Of a stretch of DNA of 64,000 bases, positions 17,624 to 26,581 are shown one piece after another. How positions within the stretch are numbered: position 1 is the stretch's first letter; every line of letters starts with the position of its first letter. The notes under the pieces are model-generated. The model worked only from the letters and a program-made list of their open reading frames with translations. It was not told the origin of the DNA and ran no database searches. The translations under genes were made by a program, and so were the position numbers. This stretch comes from Iodobacter fluviatilis (GTDB lineage Bacteria > Pseudomonadota > Gammaproteobacteria > Burkholderiales > Chitinibacteraceae), in contig NZ_CP025781.1 of NCBI RefSeq assembly GCF_004194535.1, positions 1,984,001-2,048,000 on the forward strand, given 5' to 3'.

Positions 17624-18559
17624 CTAAGCCGCAGCGGCTAGGTTTTTTAAGATCTCTGTTGCGCCTTCGGTGCAAAGTAATTCAGCAACTTGCAAACCAA
17701 GGCCATTGGCGGCGGCGAGTGAGCCGTTGGCTTCGGCATACACAATATCGCTGCCATCTGGGTTAGCAATAAAGGCGCGCAGGCGCAAAAAGCCATCGTC
17801 TTCTTCTGCAAAAGCACCCAGTGGAATCTGGCAAGATCCGCCCAAGCGGCGTGATAAGGCGCGCTCTGCCGTGACACAGGCTGCCGTGATGGCATGGTTT
17901 AGTGGCGCTAATAGGGTTTTTAAATCTTCTCTATCTTCACGAATCTCAATGCCTAGCGCGCCTTGTCCTGGCGATGGCAGGCTATCAGCAGGGGAAATGG
18001 CGCTTTTGATTCGATTACCTAAGCCCAGTCGAATTAAGCCGGATGCGGCCAGAATAATGGCGTCGTATTCACCTGCATCTAATTTGCCTAAACGTGTGCC
18101 TACATTGCCACGTAAGGGCTTGATTAACAGGTGAGGGAAACGAGCGCGTAGTTGCGATTCACGGCGCAGGCTAGAGGTGCCAACGATGGCACCAGCAGGA
18201 AGCTGATCTAGGGATTGATATTGGTTTGAGACAAAGGCATCGCGGGGGTCTTCACGCTCGCCAATGGCGGCCAGTGCAAAGCCTGCTGGCAAGAGCATGG
18301 GCACGTCTTTCATGGAGTGCACGGCCAAATCGGCACGCCCTTCCTCAATCGCGGTTTCTAGCTCTTTAACAAATAAGCCTTTACCGCCGATTTTATTCAA
18401 AGTGACGTCTAAAATTCGGTCGCCTTGAGTGGTCATTCCAAGCAACTCAACGGTGAGCTCTGGATAGAGCGCCTCAAGCTTCGCCTTGATATGGTTAGCC
18501 TGCCAGAGAGCAAGCGGGCTTTCACGAGTTGCAATAACGAGGCGAGTAGGCAGTATCAC
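17624..18559 (-). CDS. hemC: Porphobilinogen deaminase (hydroxymethylbilane synthase)
   Basis: 311 residues from GTG 18559, giving the family start [19 protein letters not shown] and a well-placed AAGGA ribosome-binding site. An ATG at 18586 would add nine atypical residues. The dipyrromethane cofactor cysteine is C243 in [12 protein letters not shown]; other signatures are VHSMKDVP and [12 protein letters not shown]. It polymerises four porphobilinogens into hydroxymethylbilane in the cytosol. First gene of hemC-D-X-Y. Confidence 0.96.
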   Translation of the reverse strand: MILPTRLVIATRESPLALWQANHIKAKLEALYPELTVELLGMTTQGDRILDVTLNKIGGKGLFVKELETAIEEGRADLAVHSMKDVPMLLPAGFALAAIGEREDPRDAFVSNQYQSLDQLPAGAIVGTSSLRRESQLRARFPHLLIKPLRGNVGTRLGKLDAGEYDAIILAASGLIRLGLGNRIKSAISPADSLPSPGQGALGIEIREDREDLKTLLAPLNHAITAACVTAERALSRRLGGSCQIPLGAFAEEDDGFLRLRAFIANPDGSDIVYAEANGSLAAANGLGLQVAELLCTEGATEILKNLAAAA

Positions 18560-18637
18560 TTGCGATTCCTTGAGTTTTTCATACAAGGGCGCATTCTATC
18601 ATTAGCCGCCTGTGGGCTGTCTGCAGGAGTTTGCCGC

Positions 18638-20533
18638 TTATTTTTTATGCGGCTCAAAAAAGGACAGTGGTGGTTGTAGCTCGATATCGAGCTCCACTAA
18701 ATCAATTTCTTCAAAAACCTCTTCGGCGTTATCGGGAACCGTGGCTGCTTCAATGGTTTCTTCTTCAGGAGTAATTAAAGAAAGATCAAGCGGGCTATTC
18801 TCTTCTTCCGGCGGGGGAACAAACTCAAGCGGTGGCAAATCTAGCGAGATTATTTGCAAGGGCGCATTGTCTGAGCTGTAAGTATTTTGCTCAGTATTTT
18901 CTGCTGCTGCGGTTAAGAAATCCATCAACATGGCGTCCTGTGGTCGCTGCGGCTCAACTTCTACCACCATGTTTTCTGGCTCTGCTAGTTTGGCAGGCAG
19001 AGTGATATCTAAAGGCAGCTCAATTTCTATGGGGTGCTCAATGTCTATAGGCGCTGGCGTTTGCGCAAGATTAACCGGCTTTGCCTCTGCTTCAACATGC
19101 GGCAGGGCGTTTTCAGGTGGGCTATATAGCGGGTTTTCAGGGTCGAGTCGGTAACCAATATTACGCACCAAGGCCCAGTCATCCTTATCTCCATTGAGAT
19201 CATGGAAGCGCCTGGCAAGTTGTGCGTATTCAGTTTTCATGCCCTGTTGGCGTAAAACGCGGAATAGTAGTAACCAAGGTTCTGTTTCGTTTTCATTTTC
19301 ATTAATGGTGATATACAGCAGCTCAATGGCTTTGTCTGTTTCGCCTTGGGCAACCAATAATTGCGCGCGTTCTAGCGTGGCGCTGCCATCTTCCTCTTGC
19401 ACTTCAATGCCGCCATAAAACAGCTGGCTGTGCCTAAATATAGAGTGCCCTTCTTGAGTATTCGCTGGGATGGGCTTGATATTGCTGCGGTGTATGCTAG
19501 AGATGCTGCTATCAGAGTCAGGCTCCCATGTATTTTGTTTTTGTTTGCGGCGCAGCCAGATCCAACCGCCTGCAACGGCTGCCAAGAGCACGAGCACTAA
19601 GACAATCCACCGGTTGCTGCTGGTGGCTTCAGTAGGGTGCCTTTGAACAGCGGTTGGGGCAGGGAGTGGGGGGCTGATGGCGCTGGGCTTGGGGGGAGCT
19701 GTTTCTTCTGCTTGATCAATATTTAAGTGTGCTGTAGGCGCGCTGCTTGTGCTACTGGCGACGACTTGGCCACCAGTCAAGGTTTGCAGGGTAAGCATCG
19801 ATTTTTGCAGGCGTATCATTTCCGATTGCAGCTGCTCTTGCAGGCTCTGCATCATCGCAATTTTGGTTTTTAAATCTTCAGGGCTCAGTACGGCGGGTGC
19901 TACGTTTTTGCTGCTTAACTCGCTCTCAATCCGCAACTGGCCCACTGTGGCGGGTAGAGGGGCTAATGTGAGAGAGGTCTCTGGCGATTTGGGCGAGTTG
20001 GTGGCGTTGTTGCTTGGTTCTGTTGTTTGCTTTTGGGTCGATTTGGTTCGAGCTGCGCGTGGCGACCTAGTCGCTGCTTTAGTGATTACTTTGTTTGAAG
20101 ATGCTTCTTCTGTAATGATTGGAGGATTGATGGGCGCAGGGTCTAAAAAGACGGTGTAACTACGTTGTAGTTGTTGTCCTTTGCATTCCATTTTGAGGCT
20201 AAAACTGGCTACCGGTTCAAATAGGGGATCTGCCGATTGAATTAAAATTCGTCCGCTGCGCTCATTACTTTCTAGGCGTAATGAGGCTTGGCCTAATCCT
20301 GGTAGGTCATTGTTTGTAGCAATAACACTTAATTTATTGCAGTCTTCTGCCAAGCCATCTTCGGGGGCGAGTTGGTAGGGGATAAAGCCTTTAAATCGTT
20401 GGCCAACCGATGATTGAATTGTCAATTCCCCAAGCGTGAGGGCAGCAGCAGGTTGCACAATGAGCAGTAGTAGTGCTGCGCATAGCAATTGCCAACTTAT
20501 ATTTTGCTTGAAAGGGGAATGGATTATTGTCAT
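18638..20533 (-). CDS. FimV-like protein (short FimV/TspA family)
   Basis: 631 residues. A signal peptide (LLCAALLLLIVQPAAA) leads into the FimV N-terminal domain (LGELTIQSSVGQRFKGFIPYQL, RILIQSADPLFEPVASFSLKMEC). A Ser/Thr/Pro linker with a coiled-coil stretch at about 220-250, one membrane helix (about 308-327, WIVLVLVLLAAVAGGWIWL) and a cytoplasmic TPR-like region (ATLERAQLLVAQGETDKAIELL) follow, with a very acidic C-terminus. FimV proteins organise type IV pili and polar structures in the inner membrane. It is shorter than Pseudomonas FimV (about 900), and no LysM motif was recognised by eye. It lies alone between polA and hemC. Confidence 0.75.
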   Translation of the reverse strand: MTIIHSPFKQNISWQLLCAALLLLIVQPAAALTLGELTIQSSVGQRFKGFIPYQLAPEDGLAEDCNKLSVIATNNDLPGLGQASLRLESNERSGRILIQSADPLFEPVASFSLKMECKGQQLQRSYTVFLDPAPINPPIITEEASSNKVITKAATRSPRAARTKSTQKQTTEPSNNATNSPKSPETSLTLAPLPATVGQLRIESELSSKNVAPAVLSPEDLKTKIAMMQSLQEQLQSEMIRLQKSMLTLQTLTGGQVVASSTSSAPTAHLNIDQAEETAPPKPSAISPPLPAPTAVQRHPTEATSSNRWIVLVLVLLAAVAGGWIWLRRKQKQNTWEPDSDSSISSIHRSNIKPIPANTQEGHSIFRHSQLFYGGIEVQEEDGSATLERAQLLVAQGETDKAIELLYITINENENETEPWLLLFRVLRQQGMKTEYAQLARRFHDLNGDKDDWALVRNIGYRLDPENPLYSPPENALPHVEAEAKPVNLAQTPAPIDIEHPIEIELPLDITLPAKLAEPENMVVEVEPQRPQDAMLMDFLTAAAENTEQNTYSSDNAPLQIISLDLPPLEFVPPPEEENSPLDLSLITPEEETIEAATVPDNAEEVFEEIDLVELDIELQPPLSFFEPHKK

Positions 20534-20672
20534 TGATTAGAGGTATTGATTAGTACTTAGACTTTAGACTATTTACTATAGGCTGACAAAGCAAGCATTG
20601 TTATTGATAGAAATTTAGCTGTTTTTGTCATCTGCCCCTCGCTTTTCGGTAAAGGCAACGAGGGGAAATATA

Positions 20673-23426
20673 TTAGTGAGCTTCTCCCCAATTCATGCCC
20701 ACGCCCACTTCTGCGAGTAATGGAACTGTAAGTTCTGCCGCTTGTGCCATTCTAATCGGCAATTGCTCACGCATCATTGCCACCTCATGGTCAGGCACTT
20801 CTAGCACCAATTCATCGTGTACCTGCATAATTAATCGGCTTTGTAGTTTTTCTGTCTTAATCCAATTCGCAACATTAATCATGGCTAGTTTAATTAAATC
20901 CGCCGCCGTACCCTGCATTGGGGCATTAATTGCGGCGCGTTCTGCTCCGGCGCGGCGTGCGGCATTGGATGATTTGATTTCTGGTAGCCACAGGCGGCGG
21001 CCAAAAACGGTTTCTACATAGCCGTGTTCTTTAGCGCTGGCGCGGATGTTTTCCATATACATGGCTACGCCTTGGAAGCGGGCAAAATAGCGGTCGATAA
21101 AGTTTTTAGCCGCGTCACGCGGGATTTCTAATTGCGCGGCCAAGCCAAACACGCCCATGCCATAAATCAGGCCAAAGTTAATGCTTTTGGCGTAGCGGCG
21201 TTGCTCGCTGCTAACTTGATCAAGTGCTACGCCAAACACTTCGGCAGCGGTGGTGCGGTGAATATCTTCCCCAGAAGTAAACGCAGCAATCATTGCAGCA
21301 TCTTGAGATAAATGCGCCATGATACGCAGCTCAATTTGCGAGTAATCGGCCGACATAATCTGCCAGCCTTTGGGAGCAATAAAGGCTTCACGAATCTTGC
21401 GGCCTTCTAGGCTTTTAACTGGAATATTTTGCAGGTTAGGCTCGGTAGAGCTTAAACGCCCAGTCACGGCGACGGTTTGGTTATAGCTGGTGTGAACGCG
21501 GCCGGTGCGCGGGTTTACCATGAGCGGTAGTTTGTCGGTGTAGGTGGATTTAAGTTTAGAAAGCGAACGATGCTCAAGTAAGACCTTGGGCAGCGGAAAA
21601 TCCTTGGCCAGTTCCTGCAATACTTCTTCATCGGTAGAAGGCGCGCCCTTAGGGGTTTTTTTAATCACCGGCAGCTTGAGCTGTTCAAAGAAAATCTCGC
21701 CAAGCTGCTTAGGGCTGGCCAGATTAAATGGCTGGCCAGCTAAATCGTAAGCGGTTTGTTCGATTTCAAGTAAGCGCAGGCCAATTTCGTGGCTTTGCTG
21801 ATTTAGCTTGTGGCTGTTGAGCAATACGCCGGTGCGCTCCATTTCAAACAGCACCGCACGCGAGGGCATTTCGATATCACGGTACACCGTAGCCAGCCCG
21901 CCAGTTAGCCGTGGCAGCATGGCGTGGGCAAGTTGCAGGGTGATGTCGGCATCTTCTGCGGCGTAAGTGCTGGCAATCTCAACCGCAACTTCGTCAAAGC
22001 CAATTTGTTTGGCCCCTTTGCCGCAGAGCTCTTCAAATTTTATTGTAGCAACGCCTAGCTCGCGTTCGGCCAGTGCATCCATATTATGTTTTTCAAAGCT
22101 GGCCAGCACATAAGACATCAGCATGGTGTCGTCAGAAATGCCAGCCAGTGCAATGCCGTGGTTGGCAAAAATATGCTGATCAAATTTTAAATTCTGGCCT
22201 AGCTTTTTGTGCTCTGCGGATTCTAACCAAGGTTTCAGTTTGGCTAGCGTGGCATCTAGCGGTAGCTGTTCCACTGCATCTGGCCCGCAGTGAGCAAGGG
22301 GTAAGTACGCTGCAAGACCTGCTTTAATGCAAAAAGACATGCCCACAATTTGCGAATTGAGCGTGTCAAGACCCGTTGTTTCGGTATCTAGCGAAACCAC
22401 ATCGGCGGCCATCAGTTGCTCTAGCCATTCATCTAACTGCTCTTGGCTGAGGATGGTTTGGTAGTGGCGCTCAATAGGGGCTGACTCGCTGATGATTTCC
22501 GCTGTGGCGGCAGGTTCGGCTGGGGCGCTAAATAAATCACCGCTGGTGGGGGCTGTCACGGTGCTTATCTTACTTTCTGCCTCGCGAATCCAAGTTTTGA
22601 AGTTTGCTTTGCGAAAGATGCCCAGCAGCGTATCCCAGTCTTCTGCCTGTGGCGCTAAATCTGTAAATTGTTGTGGTAGCTCACAACTTAAATCCAGATC
22701 ACATTTAATGGTGACCAGTTGTTTGGCCATTGGCAGCCATTGCAGTGTATTGCGCAGATTTTCGCCAACCACACCTTTGATTGCATCGGCATTGGCGACG
22801 ATGGCGTCTAGTGTCTGGTATTCACTTAGCCATTTTTGTGCGGTTTTAGGGCCGCATTTGGGTACGCCAGGCACGTTATCTACGGTATCGCCAATCAGCG
22901 CTAGATAATCGACAATTTGCTCAGGACGTACGCCAAATTTATTAATCACGCCTTCGATATCCAGCACTTCTTCGGTCATTGAGTTTTCAATTCGCACGTG
23001 CTGATTGACTAGCTGTGCCATATCTTTATCGCCGGTAGACATGATGGTAGTAATACCGTGCTCTGTACCCCAGCTTGCAAGGGTGCCAATTACATCGTCA
23101 GCTTCTACGCCATCCACCATCAAAATCTTAATACCAAAGGCTTTCACAGCGGCGTGAATGGGCTCGATTTGCACCCGCAGCTCGTCGGGCATGGATGGGC
23201 GTTGCGCCTTGTATTCAGGGTATAAATCGTCGCGAAAGGTTTTACCCTTGGCATCAAACACGCAGGCGATATAATCGGCGGGGGTTTGCTGACGTAGTTT
23301 TTTCAGCATATTCACAAAGCCATAGAGGGCATTGGTGGGCGTGCCATCGGGAGCCGCCAAATCGCGGATCGCATGGAAGGCTCGGTAGAGGTAGGAAGAG
23401 CCGTCAATTAAAAGCAGGGTCGCCAT
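20673..23426 (-). CDS. polA: DNA polymerase I
   Basis: 917 residues, full length. The 5'-3' exonuclease domain is at about 1-290 (LLIDGSSYLYRAFHA, VDGVEADDVIGTLA, GDTVDNVPGVP). The 3'-5' exonuclease at about 320-510 retains DTETTGLD and YAAEDADITLQ, so proofreading is probably active. The polymerase domain at about 520-917 carries MSADYSQIELRIMAHLS, RRYAKSINFGLIYGM and MQVHDELVLEV. It fills gaps and removes RNA primers and damaged DNA. Monocistronic by position, with divergent genes upstream. Confidence 0.97.
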   Translation of the reverse strand: MATLLLIDGSSYLYRAFHAIRDLAAPDGTPTNALYGFVNMLKKLRQQTPADYIACVFDAKGKTFRDDLYPEYKAQRPSMPDELRVQIEPIHAAVKAFGIKILMVDGVEADDVIGTLASWGTEHGITTIMSTGDKDMAQLVNQHVRIENSMTEEVLDIEGVINKFGVRPEQIVDYLALIGDTVDNVPGVPKCGPKTAQKWLSEYQTLDAIVANADAIKGVVGENLRNTLQWLPMAKQLVTIKCDLDLSCELPQQFTDLAPQAEDWDTLLGIFRKANFKTWIREAESKISTVTAPTSGDLFSAPAEPAATAEIISESAPIERHYQTILSQEQLDEWLEQLMAADVVSLDTETTGLDTLNSQIVGMSFCIKAGLAAYLPLAHCGPDAVEQLPLDATLAKLKPWLESAEHKKLGQNLKFDQHIFANHGIALAGISDDTMLMSYVLASFEKHNMDALAERELGVATIKFEELCGKGAKQIGFDEVAVEIASTYAAEDADITLQLAHAMLPRLTGGLATVYRDIEMPSRAVLFEMERTGVLLNSHKLNQQSHEIGLRLLEIEQTAYDLAGQPFNLASPKQLGEIFFEQLKLPVIKKTPKGAPSTDEEVLQELAKDFPLPKVLLEHRSLSKLKSTYTDKLPLMVNPRTGRVHTSYNQTVAVTGRLSSTEPNLQNIPVKSLEGRKIREAFIAPKGWQIMSADYSQIELRIMAHLSQDAAMIAAFTSGEDIHRTTAAEVFGVALDQVSSEQRRYAKSINFGLIYGMGVFGLAAQLEIPRDAAKNFIDRYFARFQGVAMYMENIRASAKEHGYVETVFGRRLWLPEIKSSNAARRAGAERAAINAPMQGTAADLIKLAMINVANWIKTEKLQSRLIMQVHDELVLEVPDHEVAMMREQLPIRMAQAAELTVPLLAEVGVGMNWGEAH

Positions 23427-23662
23427 GCGATGAAACTCTCTATACTAAGTGTAAGAAAAATGAAAACACTGGTGCGTTTGCCGCTAGCCAAGGTTCGGAT
23501 TGATATTTGGAAGACATTAAATCCAGCGTATTATAAGGCCTAAGCTGCTGTGTTTATATGTCAGCTTTGTACGATGTATTCCACGATAAAAGACGTCAAT
23601 TAGCGCTTGTCCGTGTAAAGAATAATTCAGACTCCAGTAGCGACTTTAACAAGGAAACGATC

Positions 23663-23980
23663 ATGCGCATTATTTTGCTTAGCCTATTACTGAGCAGTTA
23701 CGCCTTTGCTGCGTCACCGAGTGATGCGCCCCCACCTTTGCCAGCCAAAGAAAGCGAGGCAAAAGTGCAGGATGAGCCAGAAATCAAGGTGATCGAAAAA
23801 TCTGACGCAACCATTGCAGAGTATCGCTTAAAAGGTAAGCTTTACATGATGAAAGTAACCCCTAAAGTGGGTAAGCCTTATTTCTTGATCGATAGAGAAG
23901 GGCAAGGACGTTTTGACCGCAGTGATGATTTGGGCGGCAGTAATTTATCAGTACCACGCTGGGTCATTTTTGAATTTTGA
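23663..23980 (+). CDS. DUF2782 exported protein
   Basis: 105 residues from ATG 23663 with AAGGAAA upstream; a longer frame from 23558 lacks a ribosome-binding site and would bury the signal peptide. Signal peptide MRIILLSLLLSSYAFA, a short Pro-rich stretch, then the DUF2782 core (IAEYRLKGKLYMMKVTPKVG, PYFLIDREGQGRF, VPRWVIFEF). In many beta- and gammaproteobacteria this gene lies between polA and thrB, as here. Probably periplasmic; function unknown. Confidence 0.8.
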   Translation: MRIILLSLLLSSYAFAASPSDAPPPLPAKESEAKVQDEPEIKVIEKSDATIAEYRLKGKLYMMKVTPKVGKPYFLIDREGQGRFDRSDDLGGSNLSVPRWVIFEF

Positions 23981-24146
23981 TGAAGTATCGTAAGTAATGA
24001 ATAGTCTACGAAATACACAAAAAGCATGAGCAGTGATTGCAAGCTTGAGATGGATATTCGCGCTTGTTATTTATAATTCAACGTTATATTTGCGTGTTTT
24101 TTGTGGGCGGAAAACCAGTTTAAGAATGCCCATTTGAGTCAAATCT

Positions 24147-25085
24147 ATGTCAGTTTTTACCACCGTGACAGTGGAAGACCTCGGTCCCTTCCTAAAGCGT
24201 TATTCCATTGGCAGCTTGCTTGAGCTTAAAGGTATTGCTGCTGGGATTACTAACACAAATTACTTTGTGACCACCACGCATGGCCGCTATGTGCTGACTC
24301 TGTTTGAAACCTTGGCTGCCGATGAGCTACCGTTCTACGTCAATTTAATGGCTCATCTTGCCCATCATGGCATTGCAGTGGCCGCGCCGATTGCCAATTT
24401 GGAAGATCAATATGTTGATGAGTTAAATGGTCGGCCAACATTGTTGGTGCAGTGTGTGCCCGGCACGGTGGTCGATGAGCCTAGTGCTTTGCAATGCGCA
24501 GAGGTTGGCGAAATGCTGGCGCAAATGCATTTGGCTGCGCGCAGCTACCAAGGGCAAATGCCCAATCCGCGTGGGCCAAAATGGTGGAATGCCACCGCGC
24601 CACAGCTGTTTGAGTTAATGGGCACGGATGAGGCCGAGCAATTGCGCTCCGAGTTGGCTTTACAGGCTGAGCATTGTTTTGATCACTTGCCCCAAGGCGT
24701 GATTCACGCTGATTTATTCCGCGATAACGTCTTGCTCAATGGCGATCATGTGGGCGGTTTTATTGATTTTTACTACGCCTGCAATGATGTGTTGGCCTAT
24801 GACTTAGCTATCACGCTGAATGATTGGTGCGTAACAGAATCAGGCGATATCGATTCGCTGCGGGCCAAGGCATTGTTGCATGGCTATCAAACAGTTCGCC
24901 CCTTAGGCTTGGATGAAATTGCCGCGTGGCCCGTGCTATTACGTGCGGCGGCGCTGCGCTTTTGGGTATCGCGTTTATATGATTTTTATAAGCCTGCGGC
25001 CGGTGAAATAACCTATGCCAAAGACCCTGGGCATTGCCAACGGGTGATCAGTGCGCATGCACAGCGGCAGGATTTTTACGTGTGA
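24147..25085 (+). CDS. thrB: Homoserine kinase (ThrB, aminoglycoside-phosphotransferase fold)
   Basis: 312 residues of the APH-like ThrB type found in proteobacteria, not the GHMP-type enzyme of E. coli. Visible motifs: GIAAGITNTNYFVTT (nucleotide loop), the catalytic loop VIHADLFRDNVL with its Asp and Asn, and the metal-binding GGFIDFYYACNDVLAYDLAIT. It phosphorylates homoserine for threonine synthesis in the cytosol. Its stop overlaps the GTG start of the downstream oxidase by four bases (GTGA). Confidence 0.93.
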   Translation: MSVFTTVTVEDLGPFLKRYSIGSLLELKGIAAGITNTNYFVTTTHGRYVLTLFETLAADELPFYVNLMAHLAHHGIAVAAPIANLEDQYVDELNGRPTLLVQCVPGTVVDEPSALQCAEVGEMLAQMHLAARSYQGQMPNPRGPKWWNATAPQLFELMGTDEAEQLRSELALQAEHCFDHLPQGVIHADLFRDNVLLNGDHVGGFIDFYYACNDVLAYDLAITLNDWCVTESGDIDSLRAKALLHGYQTVRPLGLDEIAAWPVLLRAAALRFWVSRLYDFYKPAAGEITYAKDPGHCQRVISAHAQRQDFYV

Positions 25086-26473
25086 ACATTTTTTTAAATG
25101 AATTAAGCCAGTTGCTTGATGTGGCGGGTGTTTTAAGTGGCAAAGCTACTGCGGCGTATTGCTTAGATCAACGCCGTCGTTATCAGGGAGCGGCATTGGC
25201 GGTGGCTAGGCCGCGCAGCACCGCAGAAGTGTCGGCTGTGATTAAGCTTTGTGCCCAGTACGGCGTTGCTATTGTTCCGCAAGGTGGAAACACCAGCCTT
25301 TGTGGTGCTGCTACGCCTGATACATCGGGCAAGGCCTTGGTGTTGTCCTTGGAGCGAATGAACCGAGTACTCAAGGTGGACAGCGATAACAACACCATTA
25401 TTGTAGAAGCAGGCGCTGTTTTGGCGCAGGTGCAGGCTGCTGCGCGCGCGGAAAATCGCTTGTTTCCTGCCGATTGGGCTGCGGCTGACTCTTGCCGCAT
25501 GGGTGGCGCTTTAGCGACCAATGCGGGCGGCGTGAATGTGCTGCGTTATGGAAATATGCGCGAGCTGACTTTGGGCTTGGAAGTCGTGCTGCCCAATGGC
25601 GAAATTTGGGACGGTTTGCGCGGGCTACGAAAAGACAATACTGGTTATGATTTAAAGCAGCTCTTTATTGGTTCTGAGGGCACTTTAGGCGTGATTACCC
25701 GTGCGGTGCTTCGGCTTTACCCCCTGCCAACGGCCCATGCAACGGCTTTGGTGGCTTTGGATCATCCTGCCGCTGCGGTAGAGTTACTCCGCGGCGTTCA
25801 GGCTGCAGTGGGTGACCGAGTAACTTCATTTGAACTGATTTCCAAGCCTTGTTTTGAGTTGTTGGCTAAGCAATGCCCTAGCTTGCCTCACCCTTTTAAG
25901 CCTTTGCCTGAATGGGCGGCGCTGCTGGAGCTATCGGATGGGGGAGATAGCGAGGTATTAAGCGATCAATTAGCGCAAGTGCTCGTTACTTTAGACTGTG
26001 AAAATGCTTTGTTGGCACAAAATAGTAAGCAAGCCAGAGATTTTTGGCAGTTAAGAGAGCATATCCCAGAGGCTCAACGCAGAGAAGGCGTAAGTATTAA
26101 GCATGATATTAGTGTGCCAGTAGGCAGTATTCCTGATTTCTTAACTGAATGTGGTCAAGAGTTGGCGGCGGCTTTCAGTGATGCCGCCATTATTGCATTT
26201 GGGCATTTGGGCGATGGTAATTTGCATTACAACGTATTTAGAGCAGATAAAACTGCAGCGATTTACTCAGATGAGCCTATGGTGAATGATATTGTTTATG
26301 CTTGCGTTGCAAAGCATAACGGCAGTATCAGTGCAGAACACGGGATTGGACAATTAAAGCGCCATCATTTGGCTAAATACAGAAATCCCTTGGAATTAGC
26401 ATTAATGAAAAGAATTAAACAATCGTTTGATTTGGCTGGAATTATGAACCCTGGAAAAGTATTACTCGATTAA
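25082..26473 (+). CDS. FAD-linked oxidase / D-2-hydroxyacid dehydrogenase (GlcD-like)
   Basis: 463 residues from GTG 25082, which overlaps the thrB stop by four bases. The FAD-binding PCMH domain at about 35-215 shows VARPRSTAEVSAVIKLC, VPQGGNTSLCG and the pyrophosphate loop MGGALATNAGGVNVLRYGNMR. The C-terminal FAD-oxidase domain has IAFGHLGDGNLHYNV with conserved metal/substrate histidines and HGSISAEHGIGQLK near the end. The family oxidises D-2-hydroxyacids such as D-lactate, D-2-hydroxyglutarate or glycolate; the substrate here cannot be told. Coupling to thrB is by position only. Confidence 0.88.
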   Translation: MNIFLNELSQLLDVAGVLSGKATAAYCLDQRRRYQGAALAVARPRSTAEVSAVIKLCAQYGVAIVPQGGNTSLCGAATPDTSGKALVLSLERMNRVLKVDSDNNTIIVEAGAVLAQVQAAARAENRLFPADWAAADSCRMGGALATNAGGVNVLRYGNMRELTLGLEVVLPNGEIWDGLRGLRKDNTGYDLKQLFIGSEGTLGVITRAVLRLYPLPTAHATALVALDHPAAAVELLRGVQAAVGDRVTSFELISKPCFELLAKQCPSLPHPFKPLPEWAALLELSDGGDSEVLSDQLAQVLVTLDCENALLAQNSKQARDFWQLREHIPEAQRREGVSIKHDISVPVGSIPDFLTECGQELAAAFSDAAIIAFGHLGDGNLHYNVFRADKTAAIYSDEPMVNDIVYACVAKHNGSISAEHGIGQLKRHHLAKYRNPLELALMKRIKQSFDLAGIMNPGKVLLD

Positions 26474-26581
26474 AAAATGTAATCATTTACTTATATATTA
26501 GTGTTAACTAAGTAATGTATATGTTTTAGCTTACAAACTGCGTAGAATATATTTTCATAACTACTACAACGAAATTCAGGT

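Noticed and set aside
20635-20665. Hairpin CCCCTCG/CGAGGGG downstream of polA
   Set aside because: Large loop and no T run in the polA direction, so not called as a terminator.
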